Source of the DNA: Pseudomonas maumuensis
GTDB lineage: Bacteria; Pseudomonadota; Gammaproteobacteria; Pseudomonadales; Pseudomonadaceae
Direction of reading: 5' to 3'
DNA: 64,000 bases
NCBI RefSeq assembly: GCF_019139675.1
Contig: NZ_CP077077.1
Span: 248,001-312,000, forward strand
Positions within the stretch are counted from its first letter, which is position 1. The number at the start of each line of letters is the position of its first letter. The position numbers and the translations under genes were made by a program. Below are positions 17,631 to 26,924 of this stretch, in pieces. The notes beneath the pieces are model-generated. The model did not search any database, was not told the origin of the DNA, and worked only from the letters and a program-made list of their open reading frames with translations.

Positions 17631-18412
17631 ACCCATTGATCGAATTCCAAGGCTTCAACAAGTTTTTCGGCGAGCATCAGGTGCTCAAGGATGTCGACCT
17701 CGCGGTGCAGGCCGGCGAAGTGGTGGTGATCCTCGGCCCCAGCGGCTGCGGCAAGAGTACCTTGCTGCGTTGCCTCAATGGCCTGGAGGATGCCCAGGGC
17801 GGCAGCTTGCGCCTCGACGGCCAGGAGCTGCTCGGTCCCGACACCGACTGGCGCCAGGTGCGCCAGCGGGTCGGCATGGTGTTCCAGAGCTACCACCTGT
17901 TCGGCCACATGAGCGTGATCGACAACCTGCTGCTGGGGCCGCTGAAGGTGCAGAAGCGCGAACGCCACGAGGCCCAGGCCCAGGCCGAGGCTCTGCTGGC
18001 CCGGGTAGGGCTGCTGGACAAGCGTGACGCGTTCCCGCGCCAGCTCTCCGGTGGCCAGCAGCAACGCATCGCCATTGTCCGGTCGTTATGCATGAACCCA
18101 CAGGTGATGCTCTTCGATGAAGTCACCGCCGCCCTCGACCCTGAGATGGTCAAGGAAGTGCTGCAGGTGATCCAGGGCCTGGCCCGCGAAGGCATGACCC
18201 TGCTCATCGTCACCCACGAAATGGCCTTCGCTCGCGCGGTGGCCGACCGCATCGTGTTCATGGAGGCCGGCAGGATCCTTGAACAGAACCACCCTGAGCG
18301 CTTCTTCACTCAACCGCAGACCGCACGCGCGCAGCAGTTCCTGGAGAAATTCTCGTTCGTCGAAAGCCTGCCCAAGACACTGTCTAAGCCACTGCACAAG
18401 GAACTGTCATGA
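17627..18412 (+). CDS. Polar amino-acid ABC transporter ATP-binding protein
   Basis: A 261-residue cytoplasmic ATPase of the GlnQ/HisP class. Walker A GPSGCGKST, Q-loop FQSYHLFGHMS, signature LSGGQQQR, Walker B VMLFDEVTAALDPE and the switch His in LLIVTHEM are all present. The ATG at 17627 is chosen because it overlaps the previous stop and starts the conserved IEFQGFNKFFGEHQVLKDV; longer in-frame starts lie inside the permease gene. It overlaps the next gene by 4 bases. Confidence 0.92.
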   Translation: MNPLIEFQGFNKFFGEHQVLKDVDLAVQAGEVVVILGPSGCGKSTLLRCLNGLEDAQGGSLRLDGQELLGPDTDWRQVRQRVGMVFQSYHLFGHMSVIDNLLLGPLKVQKRERHEAQAQAEALLARVGLLDKRDAFPRQLSGGQQQRIAIVRSLCMNPQVMLFDEVTAALDPEMVKEVLQVIQGLAREGMTLLIVTHEMAFARAVADRIVFMEAGRILEQNHPERFFTQPQTARAQQFLEKFSFVESLPKTLSKPLHKELS

Positions 18413-19281
18413 AGACTGCCCCGTTCGCCAAACTGCTCGCGCCATTGCTGGGCCTGGCCCTGCTGGCCGGCTGCAACAAATCCGAAGACCCGGCCAAGCC
18501 CGCCGCCGCCTCGCCGGCCAGCAGCTACCTGGAAACCATCAAGGCCCGCGACAAGCTGATCGTCGGCGTGTTCACCGACAAGCCACCGTTCGGCTTCGTC
18601 GATGAAAGCGGTCGCTACGTGGGCTTCGACACCGACATCGGCCGGCGCTTCGCCAAGGACCTGCTGGGCGACGAGAACAAGGTCGAGTTCGTCGCCGTCG
18701 AGCCTGCCAGCCGCATCCCGTTCCTGCAGAGCGACAAGGTTGACCTGATCCTGGCCAACATGACCGTCACCCCCGAGCGCAAAGAGGCGGTGGATTTCAC
18801 CAACCCCAACCTGCGCGTGGCGGTGCAGGCCATCGTCGCCGACGGTAGCCCGGTGCAGAAACTAGACGACCTGGCCGACAAGACCATCATCGTCACGACC
18901 GGCACTACCGCCGACATCTGGCTGACCAAGACCCACCCGGACTGGAAACTGCTCAAGTTCGAGAAGAACACCGAGTCGCTGGCCGCGTTGGCCAACGGTC
19001 GGGGTGATGCCTATGCCCAGGACAACCTCATCCTGTTCAGCTGGGCCAAGCAGAACCCGGGCTACCGCGTGCTGCCACAGCTGTTGGGTGACGAAGCACC
19101 GATCGCCCCGGCGGTGAAGAAGGGCAATACCGAGTTGCGCGATTGGGTGAACGCCGAACTGGCCAAGCTCGGCGAGGAGAAGTTCCTGCTCAAGCTGTAC
19201 GACCAGTACGTGCGCAAGGAACTGAGCGATGACACCAAGCCTGAGAGCGTGATCGTCGAGGGCGGCAACTGGCAGGGCTGA
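18409..19281 (+). CDS. Polar amino-acid-binding lipoprotein (ABC transporter)
   Basis: A 290-residue solute-binding protein. The lipobox LLAGC gives a lipidated Cys22, followed by an Ala/Pro-rich linker to about residue 40. Then DKLIVGVFTDKPPFGFVDESG..GFDTDI opens the bacterial PBPb domain, with LANMTVTPERKEAVDFTNP the usual signature. It feeds the permeases encoded upstream. Lipid anchoring of the binding protein is less usual in this family for Gram-negatives but seen in Pseudomonas. Ligand unknown. Confidence 0.88.
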   Translation: MKTAPFAKLLAPLLGLALLAGCNKSEDPAKPAAASPASSYLETIKARDKLIVGVFTDKPPFGFVDESGRYVGFDTDIGRRFAKDLLGDENKVEFVAVEPASRIPFLQSDKVDLILANMTVTPERKEAVDFTNPNLRVAVQAIVADGSPVQKLDDLADKTIIVTTGTTADIWLTKTHPDWKLLKFEKNTESLAALANGRGDAYAQDNLILFSWAKQNPGYRVLPQLLGDEAPIAPAVKKGNTELRDWVNAELAKLGEEKFLLKLYDQYVRKELSDDTKPESVIVEGGNWQG

Positions 19282-19305
19282 TCGCCTGAACGGGGCCGCT
19301 GTGCG

Positions 19306-19378
19306 GCCCATCGCCGGCAAGCCGGCTCCCACAGGAATCTTCATAGCCCATGTGGGAGCCGGCTTGCCGGCGATGGGC
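19306..19378. repeat. REP-type inverted repeat, 28-bp perfect arms
   Basis: Arms 19306-19333 and 19351-19378 of the GCCGGCTTGCCGGCGATGGGC form. It lies between the ABC operon and a convergent hydrolase gene. Confidence 0.9.
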
Positions 19379-19400
19379 TGCAAGGCAGCCCCTTTCGGTC

Positions 19401-20219
19401 TCAGCAATTACGCGGTAACCAGTTCAGCAGGAAATCATTCACCACCTGCGGATTCTCCAGGCTGGAGATATGCCCGGCGAATGGAATCTGTGCCGCCAGG
19501 CATCCAATCAGCTGCGCCATCTCGGCTGACTCCGCCGGTGGCCTTGGGATGTCCTGGTCGCCACAGAGCACGATGGTCCGCTCTCCCGGCAGCTCACCGA
19601 GTCGCGCCAGCAGGTCTGGCCGGCCGAAGATCACCCGGCCCATGGGGTCGAGGCTTTCGCGGATGGTCTTGGCAGTGCTCGCCTTCAGCCCGGCGCGGAA
19701 CTGCTCGCGCACGTCAGGCACGGTTTCCCCACCGGCATGGAAGAAGATCGGCACCACGACGTCCAGCAACGGGTCGATGAAGGCTCCCGCTTTGCTTGCC
19801 GCATCCAGCAAACCGAAATACTTCAGCCGCGTCGCCTCGGGCTCGGCGCCCAGGTAGGTGTCCATCAGCACCAGGCGGTCGACGCGTTCAGGGTGGTCGA
19901 TGGCCAACTGCGCGCCCCACATGCCGCCCACCGACAGCCCGACCAGGTGGCACTTCTGGATATCCAGGGCATCGAGCAACGCCAGATGCTGGCGAGCCAG
20001 GGCGGCCATGTCGACGGTACTGGCGGGCGGGGCGGCGGAATCGCCGTGGCCCCACAGCTCAGGCACGATGACCCGGAAGTGCCGTGACAGGGCGTCGATC
20101 TGCGGTTGCCACATGGCGGACGACCACAGGTAGCTGTGGCCCAGCAGCACTGGGAAGCCCTGGCCCTGGTCGACATAGCTCATGCGTGCTCCGTCGATCT
20201 CGATGAAGTGTTTCTGCAT
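19401..20219 (-). CDS. Alpha/beta-fold hydrolase
   Basis: A 272-residue cytoplasmic serine hydrolase. The oxyanion-side motif LLGHSYLWSSAMW, VPELWGHGDSAAP, the nucleophile elbow GLSVGG, an Asp in CGDQDIPRP and the His in FAGHISSLENP give a full catalytic triad. It follows the penicillin acylase-type gene by 47 bases on the same strand and could be co-transcribed. Substrate unknown; family members include esterases and C-C hydrolases. Confidence 0.88.
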   Translation of the reverse strand: MQKHFIEIDGARMSYVDQGQGFPVLLGHSYLWSSAMWQPQIDALSRHFRVIVPELWGHGDSAAPPASTVDMAALARQHLALLDALDIQKCHLVGLSVGGMWGAQLAIDHPERVDRLVLMDTYLGAEPEATRLKYFGLLDAASKAGAFIDPLLDVVVPIFFHAGGETVPDVREQFRAGLKASTAKTIRESLDPMGRVIFGRPDLLARLGELPGERTIVLCGDQDIPRPPAESAEMAQLIGCLAAQIPFAGHISSLENPQVVNDFLLNWLPRNC

Positions 20220-20266
20220 TGCGTGACCTCATGGATTGCGAGAGGGCCGCTGTGCGGCCCCGGTTT

Positions 20267-22630
20267 CTATCTGGGCACCAGCCGCAGCGTGCTTTGCGCC
20301 GGAATCACCCCCATCCGCGCCTTGTGATAGCGCCCCTCGATGTAGTCCTCGGCCTGGTCGCCATAGTGCCGGTCGAACGGCACGCCACTCTGCCCGACCG
20401 GGTTGATGGTCAGCGCGGCGCCGGCGTCGGCGAAGTCGATCAGGCGGCGGGTGGAGGGCCCGTAGGTGACCGGCCAGGGCGCCGGGCCGATCTTCGCCGA
20501 CAGGTTGTTCGGCACCTCATGGGTCCCGGGCGCGGCGTAGGGCCCGACATTGAACAACAGGTTCAGCGGCTTCTTCACGCCCAGCGGATGGTTGTGGGTG
20601 AGGGTATGGGCCTTGCCCCACTGCCAGCTGGCCGGATCCTTGCCGAAGGTCTCGCGCAGGTGCTTGAGGCTGCGCTGCCAGGCCAGGCGCACTATGGCGT
20701 TGCGATCGGTGTGTTCGTTGCTACCGCGCAGATTCCACCACGGCGATTGAGGGTCGCCAGCCAAGCGAGGCAGCGCGGCGTCGATGGCACGGGTACTGAT
20801 CAGCACCGGGAACCAGGTGTCGCCCAGTTCGTCGTGCAGGGCGGCGAACGCCAGCTCGTAGAGAAACTGGTTGAACAGCGTGGCGCTGGTGGAGTCCAGC
20901 GGGTAGTCGCCGCGCCAGGCTGCCAGTTGCTCGACCAGTTCCTTTTCTTCGTCGCCCTGGGCGACGTTGCGCAAGGTGCCGAGCAGCGGTGCCAGGGTAC
21001 GCGGACCATAGTCGGTGCTGGTTTCCAGTTGCAGGGCCTGGCTGTTCTGGGTGTCCCACTTGATGTCCGGGTCGCGTAACAGGCGATCGAGCTGGCGCCC
21101 TCGGTCGGCCAGGTTGTAGTACCCGGGCACGGGCAGTGCGCCCGGTGGCTGGTAATTGGCCGAGACGATGTAGCCGCTGGCCGGGTTCTCCTGCTGTGGA
21201 TTGACACTGAACGGGTAGAACCCCGGCTTGGCGGCCTGGCCGCTGCCGCCGTCGAGGATGAACGCCGGGTTGACGCCATCCGGGCGAATTGGCAGGCGCG
21301 CCGCCGCCCACCAGCCGATGTCGCCACGGGCATTGGCCCATACCAGGTTCAACCCTGGCGCCTGGATCTTGCTTGCCGCCTCGCGCATCTTGTCCAGGGT
21401 GTCGGCGCGGTTGATCTGGTAGAAACCCTCGAGTATCGGGTTCTCGGTTTCCAGGAAGGCCCACCACATGGCTATGGGCGTCGGGCCGGCGGTGTCGCCG
21501 AGCACGCTGTTGACGATCGGACCGTGGGGTGAGCGGCGCAAGGTGATGCTGGCGGGTTTGGCGTCCTTGACCGCGATCTGCTGCTCGGTCTTTTCCAGCG
21601 CCTGCCAGCGGCCATCGACCATCACCTGCTCGGGGTTCTGCGGATTGGTCCGCTCCGCGATCAGGTCGACGTCGTCGTTCTGGAACATGGTCAGGCTCCA
21701 ACCGAAGTCGCGGTTGTGGCCGAGCAGGGCGAACGGGTTGAGCGCCTGGAAGTAGCCATACAGGTTGAAGCCTGGCGCCGACAACTCGGCTTCGTACCAG
21801 ATCGCCGGCACCGCGAAGCTGATGTGCGGGTCACCCGCCAGCAGTGGCCGGCCGCTGCGGGTATGGCTGCCGGCCACGGCCCAGGCGTTGCTGCCCTCGA
21901 ACTGCGGAACACCCGCATCGCCCAGGGCCTCGTGGCTGAGTCGCGCCAACTGCTCCAGGCTGCGCCAGTCGGCGGCGGCCAGCGGCGTGGCCACGGCGCC
22001 GTCGGGCTGCCAGTCGAGGTCGAAGATCTTCAGGTACTCGGGGCCGAGCTGGTCGCGAATGTAGGTCAGCGCCGGGTCGGTGCGGAACGCGGCGGCGAAG
22101 CTGTAGGCGAGGTAGCCGGCAATGCTCAGGGTGTCCTCGGCGGTGAAGGGGCGCGGCGTGATGCCGAGCAGGTCGAACTCCATCGGCTTGGGGTGGCTGG
22201 CCTGCCACTGGTTGATGCCGTCCAGGTAGGCCTGCAGCGCCTGCCAGGCCGGTGACTGGCGGTCCTGGCGCTGCACCATCAAGGCCGCCTGGTCGCGAAT
22301 GCGCAGGCTGCGGAACAGGGTGTCGGTAGGCAGCAACTTCTCGCCCAGCACCTCGGCCAGCTCGCCGCGAGCCAGGCGGCGCATGATCTCCATCTGGAAC
22401 AGACGGTCCTGTGCTTGCACATAGCCCAGGGCGCGGTACAGGTCCTGTTCGTTCTGCGCCTGCAGGTGCGGCACGCCACGGGCATCGAAGCGCACGCTGA
22501 CCGGCGCCTGCAAGCCGTTGATGGCCATCTCTCCATCGCGCTGGGGCTGCTTGCCCTGCACATACCAGTAACCGCCGCCTGCGGCGGCCAAGGCGATCAC
22601 CACCGCCAGCAAGGTCAGGCTGCGCTTCAT
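20267..22630 (-). CDS. Penicillin acylase family protein (periplasmic Ntn hydrolase)
   Basis: A 787-residue precursor of an N-terminal nucleophile hydrolase. A hydrophobic signal or anchor (residues 5-24) leads to the alpha-subunit region ([35 protein letters not shown]). The spacer ends at Gly246, and Ser247 in EGSNAWAV is the expected nucleophile released by self-cleavage; [19 protein letters not shown] follows. In pseudomonads such enzymes cleave amides, including acyl-homoserine lactones. The ATG at 22630 is chosen because AAGGAG precedes it; longer frames upstream lack a site. Confidence 0.9.
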   Translation of the reverse strand: MKRSLTLLAVVIALAAAGGGYWYVQGKQPQRDGEMAINGLQAPVSVRFDARGVPHLQAQNEQDLYRALGYVQAQDRLFQMEIMRRLARGELAEVLGEKLLPTDTLFRSLRIRDQAALMVQRQDRQSPAWQALQAYLDGINQWQASHPKPMEFDLLGITPRPFTAEDTLSIAGYLAYSFAAAFRTDPALTYIRDQLGPEYLKIFDLDWQPDGAVATPLAAADWRSLEQLARLSHEALGDAGVPQFEGSNAWAVAGSHTRSGRPLLAGDPHISFAVPAIWYEAELSAPGFNLYGYFQALNPFALLGHNRDFGWSLTMFQNDDVDLIAERTNPQNPEQVMVDGRWQALEKTEQQIAVKDAKPASITLRRSPHGPIVNSVLGDTAGPTPIAMWWAFLETENPILEGFYQINRADTLDKMREAASKIQAPGLNLVWANARGDIGWWAAARLPIRPDGVNPAFILDGGSGQAAKPGFYPFSVNPQQENPASGYIVSANYQPPGALPVPGYYNLADRGRQLDRLLRDPDIKWDTQNSQALQLETSTDYGPRTLAPLLGTLRNVAQGDEEKELVEQLAAWRGDYPLDSTSATLFNQFLYELAFAALHDELGDTWFPVLISTRAIDAALPRLAGDPQSPWWNLRGSNEHTDRNAIVRLAWQRSLKHLRETFGKDPASWQWGKAHTLTHNHPLGVKKPLNLLFNVGPYAAPGTHEVPNNLSAKIGPAPWPVTYGPSTRRLIDFADAGAALTINPVGQSGVPFDRHYGDQAEDYIEGRYHKARMGVIPAQSTLRLVPR

Positions 22631-22718
22631 CGAGACTCCTTGTGCACTCGAGCGAAAGAATGTGGTCCGATCATCGGCGGATTCGCGAACTGAGCATAGC
22701 CCCCTGAAAGGAGTTTCC

Positions 22719-23285
22719 ATGTCCCTCAGCGAAAAACAGAAAATGCTGGCAGGCCAGCTCTACCATGCCGGCTGCCCCGAGCTGCAAGCCGAGCAGGCGG
22801 CCAACCGGCAGTGGATGCATCGCTACAACGGCAGCGTCGAGCAACCCAACGAGGCGCGCCATGAGTTGTTGAAGGCGCATTTCGCCAGCGTGGGCGAAGG
22901 CGTGGTGATCCGGCCGCCGTTCCACTGCGACTATGGCTACAACATCAGCGTGGGCGCCAACACCTTCATGAACTTCAACTGCGTGATCCTCGACGTGCTG
23001 CCGGTGCGCATCGGCGCCGACTGCCAGATCGCCCCGGCGGTGCAGATCTACACCGCCGACCACCCGCTGGACTCGGCGCTGCGCCGCAGCGGCCTGGAAA
23101 GCGGGCGCCCGGTAATCATTGGCGACAACGTCTGGATCGGCGGCGGGGCGATCATCCTGCCGGGGGTGACCATCGGTGATAACGCCGTGGTCGGCGCCGG
23201 CAGTGTGGTGACCCGGGATGTGCCGGCGGGAGCGGTGGTGGTGGGTAATCCGGCGCGGGTGCGTCAATCGATCCAGGGGCAATAG
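22719..23285 (+). CDS. maa: Maltose/galactoside O-acetyltransferase family protein
   Basis: A 188-residue left-handed beta-helix acetyltransferase. [20 protein letters not shown] is the Maa-type N-terminal helix. [21 protein letters not shown] and the catalytic His in YTADHPLD follow, with hexapeptide repeats [32 protein letters not shown] near the end. It moves acetyl from acetyl-CoA to sugars. AAAGGAG precedes the ATG. It diverges from the acylase gene and overlaps a convergent gene by 22 bases at its 3' end. Confidence 0.9.
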   Translation: MSLSEKQKMLAGQLYHAGCPELQAEQAANRQWMHRYNGSVEQPNEARHELLKAHFASVGEGVVIRPPFHCDYGYNISVGANTFMNFNCVILDVLPVRIGADCQIAPAVQIYTADHPLDSALRRSGLESGRPVIIGDNVWIGGGAIILPGVTIGDNAVVGAGSVVTRDVPAGAVVVGNPARVRQSIQGQ

Positions 23286-23821
23286 CAGCCGACCGCCAGG
23301 GTATTCGAGGCCTGCACCCGACGCCCTTGTGCCAGCGCCTTGAGGATTGGCTCGATGAAACTGTTGCTCGAGTTGCATACCGCGCCTTCGCTGTAGGGGC
23401 CGAAGTAGGCGAGGTTGCCGTCGTGGTCCCAGATCGCCACGGCGGGGCTGGCGGGCAGGTGCTCGCTGCCGGGCAGGCTGGTCAGGGGCTTCAGTGTTCC
23501 CAGGTTGGCCGGCAGTTGGCCGTGGCTGCCAGGCTTTTGCACGACATGGAAGCTGACCCCGAGCGGTGCGAAGTGCTCGACCAGCTCGCCCAGGTGCTGC
23601 TGGTTGCCGACGTTGCACGGGCAGGCCGGATCCCAGAAATGCACCACGCGGATCGGCCCCGGGCCGGCCAGTTCGGGTGGAAGACGCAGTTGGCTGCCAT
23701 CGAAAAAGGTGGCCTGGTTGTCGAACGGGCGTAGATAGCGGGATTGGAAGCTGTCGTAGGCCCACCACAGGGCGGTGGCGCAGAGTAGCAGTGCAAGGAG
23801 TGTGAGAAGTCGCTTCGCCAT
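23264..23821 (-). CDS. DUF6436-type thioredoxin-like membrane-anchored protein
   Basis: A 185-residue protein with an N-terminal membrane anchor (about residues 4-21) and a thioredoxin-like domain. [20 protein letters not shown] carries a CxC pair where thioredoxins have CxxC. Further conserved pieces are [22 protein letters not shown] and a C-terminal VGCYCPWID. The domain should face the periplasm. A redox role is likely, but the CxC arrangement may not give normal disulfide exchange. Its 3' end overlaps the acetyltransferase gene. Confidence 0.75.
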   Translation of the reverse strand: MAKRLLTLLALLLCATALWWAYDSFQSRYLRPFDNQATFFDGSQLRLPPELAGPGPIRVVHFWDPACPCNVGNQQHLGELVEHFAPLGVSFHVVQKPGSHGQLPANLGTLKPLTSLPGSEHLPASPAVAIWDHDGNLAYFGPYSEGAVCNSSNSFIEPILKALAQGRRVQASNTLAVGCYCPWID

Positions 23822-23946
23822 GGGGGCCTTGCGCGATGCTCGTGGGAGCGGGCTCGCATTGTTCGTCGTAGGAGGGCCAAGCTTGCCATGACGCGGCCCA
23901 GAGCTGAATATCGCAGATCAATACTTGCTTCACTCTGGATGTACCG

Positions 23947-24873
23947 ATGCCCGCCAGTTTCCACCCCGACCTGCTGCGCGCCAGCCTGTCGCCCCTTGCC
24001 GATCGCCACCTGCTGTCCACCCAGGGCCAGGCCTACCAGGGCTTCTACGGCCTGGGCCTGTCCGCGCACAGTTGGCTGGGCGGCTTCCAAGTGGCGGGTT
24101 TCGACCTGGTCGGCCAGGTCTGGCTGCCCGAGCGGCCACAGGCGACGTTGTTCCTGCTGCATGGCTACTACGATCACATGGGCTTGTACCGCCACGTGAT
24201 CGAATGGGCCCTGGGGCGCGGCTACGCCGTGATCGGCTGCGACCTGCCAGGGCATGGCCTGTCCAGTGGCGAGCGGGCCAGCATCGATGATTTCGGCATC
24301 TACCAGCAGGTGCTTCAGGCGCTGTTCGAACAGGCCCGGCTGCTCGACCTGCCAAGACCCTGGCATCTCTGCGGCCAAAGCACCGGTGGGGCTATCGTGG
24401 TCGACCATCTGTTGCACCAGGGCGAAAGCAGCCCTGTTGACGGAGAGACAATCCTGTTGGCCCCCCTGGTGCGCCCGCGGGCCTGGGGCTGGTCGAAGTT
24501 GAGTTACCGGGTGCTGCGCCACTTCGTCAACGGCATCGAGCGGCGCTTCAGCGAGAACACCAACGACCCGGCTTTCCTGCCTTTTCTCGAAGCCGACCCG
24601 CTGCAGCCACGGCGCCTGCCGACCGCCTGGGTCGGTGCGCTGATGGAGTGGGTCCGGCGCATCGAAGCCGCGCCCCGGAGCACGCGGCGGCCGCTGATCG
24701 TGCAGGGCGAGGCGGACGGCACGGTGGATTGGCCGTACAACCTCAAGGTGCTCAAGGCCAAGTTCGCCGAGCCGCAGATCCTCATGCTGCCCGAGGCGCG
24801 GCATCACCTGGCCAACGAGCTGCCCGGCATCCGCCAGCGCTACTTCGAGTTCATCGGCCAGCGCCTGGGCTGA
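23947..24873 (+). CDS. Alpha/beta hydrolase, serine aminopeptidase S33/lysophospholipase type
   Basis: A 308-residue cytoplasmic hydrolase. LFLLHGYYDHMGLYRHVIEW and GCDLPGHGLSSGERASIDDF are the monoacylglycerol-lipase-like hallmarks. The nucleophile elbow is GQSTGG, the Asp lies in QGEADGTVDW and the His in ARHHLANE. It ends one base before the convergent DUF2059 gene. Likely substrates are acylglycerols or lysophospholipids, by family only. Confidence 0.88.
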   Translation: MPASFHPDLLRASLSPLADRHLLSTQGQAYQGFYGLGLSAHSWLGGFQVAGFDLVGQVWLPERPQATLFLLHGYYDHMGLYRHVIEWALGRGYAVIGCDLPGHGLSSGERASIDDFGIYQQVLQALFEQARLLDLPRPWHLCGQSTGGAIVVDHLLHQGESSPVDGETILLAPLVRPRAWGWSKLSYRVLRHFVNGIERRFSENTNDPAFLPFLEADPLQPRRLPTAWVGALMEWVRRIEAAPRSTRRPLIVQGEADGTVDWPYNLKVLKAKFAEPQILMLPEARHHLANELPGIRQRYFEFIGQRLG

Positions 24874-24874
24874 C

Positions 24875-25627
24875 TCACTTCAGGTTGGCGGCGTTCTGGC
24901 CCACGGCCAGGGCGGCGCGAACCGCGGCCACCGCGGCTTTGTAGTAGGCCTGGCCGTCCGTCGATTCGGCGAAGGTGGCGAACTGTTCGAGCTCGGCGTC
25001 CGACAGGTCGCGATATACGTACAGCAGCGTGTTGTTCAAGTCCTCGCCCACCTGGTTCATCAAACGCTGGCGTTGGCCATCGAGCAGGCTCTGGGCCTGG
25101 CCGCCGCCGAACAGGCCGGGCAGCATCGAACTCAGACTGTCAGCTGCAACGCCGGCGATCGCCAGGCTGACCTCGGCGCCAGCTTCGCGAGCGGGCAGGG
25201 CCTGGGCCAGGTGGCCGACGATCAGCACCCGGTTGTCGCTGGCCTGGATCTTCGGCAGGCCCTTGGCATGCTTGGCCAGTTGGTCCTTGCGCGTGGCGAG
25301 CAGTTCGGCGGCCACCACCTTGCGCCCCAGCGGCGACTGGAAGAAGGCCAGGGCCGGCGAGGGGTTGGGCAGGTTGGCGCGCAGTTGCGCCTGGGCCCGT
25401 TGGTCCATGGCCTGGGCCTGGAACCGTTGGTTGCTGTTATTGACCAGCGCCTGGTAAACCGCAGGCGGCAGGCTGTTGCGGTAGCGCTGTTGGGCGGCGC
25501 TCACGGCATCGTTGAAATGGGCGCGCTGGTCGGGCCAGCCAGCGACCTTGTACAGCTGATCGAGGGTGTCTGCCCAGACAGGCATGGTGCAGATCATCAG
25601 CAGAAGCAGGGAAAACAGACGGCGCAT
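24875..25627 (-). CDS. DUF2059 domain protein, exported
   Basis: A 250-residue protein with a cleavable signal (MRRLFSLLLLMICTMPVWA-DT). The rest is helical, with the DUF2059 region in the last third (YVYRDLSDAELEQFATFAES and DGQAYYKAAVAAVRAALA). Function of the family is unknown; it is expected in the periplasm. AGGAGT precedes the ATG on the minus strand. Confidence 0.82.
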   Translation of the reverse strand: MRRLFSLLLLMICTMPVWADTLDQLYKVAGWPDQRAHFNDAVSAAQQRYRNSLPPAVYQALVNNSNQRFQAQAMDQRAQAQLRANLPNPSPALAFFQSPLGRKVVAAELLATRKDQLAKHAKGLPKIQASDNRVLIVGHLAQALPAREAGAEVSLAIAGVAADSLSSMLPGLFGGGQAQSLLDGQRQRLMNQVGEDLNNTLLYVYRDLSDAELEQFATFAESTDGQAYYKAAVAAVRAALAVGQNAANLK

Positions 25628-25748
25628 TCAGGACTCCTGTCGGCAGGCCGCCATTGTCCTTGGCGTGGCGGGGCTTTGTCGAGTCGCCAGCGGCGCTTCC
25701 TGACCAAGCGGCGCTGTGCGAGCGATGGCCGAATGGCTATGATGCGCC

Positions 25749-26372
25749 ATGCACATTCCTTCCGAACATCCGCTGCTGTCGACGATCGTCGATGACCTGG
25801 CCACCCGTGGCTGGTCGCAGCAATCTCTTTTCCTGCCCGACGAGCTGTCGCGCGCGCTGGCGGCCGAATGCCGTCGTCGTTACGCCGAGGGTGAGCTCAA
25901 CCCCGCCGGCATTGGTCGTGGCGCCGCGCAGGAGATCCGCGAGGCGATCCGTGGCGACCAGATCCAGTGGATCGACCCTGGTGAGTCGGAGGTCTGCGAC
26001 CGCTACCTGGGGGCGATGGACGATCTGCGCCAGGCCATCAATCAGGGGTTGTTCATGGGGCTGGAGGACTTCGAGTGCCATTTCGCCCTGTACCCTCCGG
26101 GCGCCTTCTACAAGCGCCATCTTGACCGTTTCCGCGACGACGACCGGCGCATGGTGTCGGCCGTGCTGTACCTCAATGAGGGCTGGCAGCCGCAGGATGG
26201 TGGCCAATTGCGCATGTTCCTGAAGGGTGATGTCGAACACGACGTGGCGCCGTTGGCGGGCAGCCTGGTGGTGTTCCTGTCGGGCGAAGTTCCGCACGAA
26301 GTGCTGCCGGCAGGGCGTGAACGCCTGTCGTTGACCGGTTGGTTCCGGCGCCGTGGCAATGAGCCGTTCTGA
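25749..26372 (+). CDS. 2OG-Fe(II) prolyl hydroxylase, PPHD-like
   Basis: A 207-residue oxygenase of the prolyl-4-hydroxylase family. The iron ligands are His124 and Asp126 (YKRHLDRF) and His183 (SGEVPHEVLPA); Arg192 should bind 2-oxoglutarate. The end LSLTGWFRRRGNEPF and the whole layout closely resemble PPHD of P. putida, which is known to hydroxylate a proline of EF-Tu. That substrate is therefore likely here. It overlaps the next gene by 14 bases, so the pair is co-transcribed. Confidence 0.88.
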   Translation: MHIPSEHPLLSTIVDDLATRGWSQQSLFLPDELSRALAAECRRRYAEGELNPAGIGRGAAQEIREAIRGDQIQWIDPGESEVCDRYLGAMDDLRQAINQGLFMGLEDFECHFALYPPGAFYKRHLDRFRDDDRRMVSAVLYLNEGWQPQDGGQLRMFLKGDVEHDVAPLAGSLVVFLSGEVPHEVLPAGRERLSLTGWFRRRGNEPF

Positions 26373-26856
26373 GCTGCCGAAGGTACTGGTCAGCGCCTGC
26401 CTGCTGGGCCAGCCGGTGCGCTACGACGGACGTGCCAGTGGCCATCCCGATGTATTGCAGCGTTGGCAGGCCGAAGGCAGGGTGGTGCCACTGTGCCCGG
26501 AAGTAGCCGGTGGCTTGCCGACACCACGACCGCCTGCGGAGATACCCGGTGGGCAGGGTGGGGCGGTGCTGGATGGGCAGGCACAGGTGCTGACGGTGAC
26601 CGGCGACGATGTCAGCGACGCCTTTCTCGCCGGGGCCCGCCTGGCGCTGGAACTGGTGCGTCGGCATGGCATCCGTGTGGCGGTGCTCAAGTCGGGCAGC
26701 CCCTCGTGTGGCAATCTGCAGACCTATGACGGCAGTTTCAGCGGTGTGAAGGTGGCGGGTGAGGGCGTGACCACGGCCTTGTTGCGGCGCGAAGGGTTGC
26801 TCGTGTTCAGCGAGCTGGAGCTGGAAGACGCGCAGCGAGCGTTGAGCCAGATCTGA
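26359..26856 (+). CDS. DUF523 protein, TudS-like (thiouracil desulfurase family)
   Basis: A 165-residue cytoplasmic protein. The three conserved cysteines of DUF523 are present in VSACLLG, VVPLCPEVAGG and SGSPSCGN. The family member TudS uses them to hold an iron-sulfur cluster that removes sulfur from 2-thiouracil. The ATG at 26359 is preferred over a GTG two codons earlier. The upstream gene overlaps it. The chemical activity of this copy is inferred by family. Confidence 0.82.
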   Translation: MSRSELPKVLVSACLLGQPVRYDGRASGHPDVLQRWQAEGRVVPLCPEVAGGLPTPRPPAEIPGGQGGAVLDGQAQVLTVTGDDVSDAFLAGARLALELVRRHGIRVAVLKSGSPSCGNLQTYDGSFSGVKVAGEGVTTALLRREGLLVFSELELEDAQRALSQI

Positions 26857-26918
26857 TCGCGGGGCAAGCCCGCTGCCACGCAATGCTGAGCATGACGGCA
26901 GCGGGCTTGCCCCGCGAT
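26856..26918. repeat. REP-type inverted repeat, GCGGGC variant
   Basis: Perfect 22-bp arms 26856-26877 and 26897-26918. The core reads GCAGCGGGCTTGCCCCGCGAT, a third sequence class among the REPs in this window. It lies between two convergent genes. Confidence 0.88.
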
Positions 26919-26924
26919 GCGGTG

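Noticed and set aside
22631..22720. A longer N-terminus for the penicillin acylase-type protein.
   Set aside because: It would put a 30-residue charged tail before a good signal peptide and would skip the AAGGAG site that fits the ATG at 22630.
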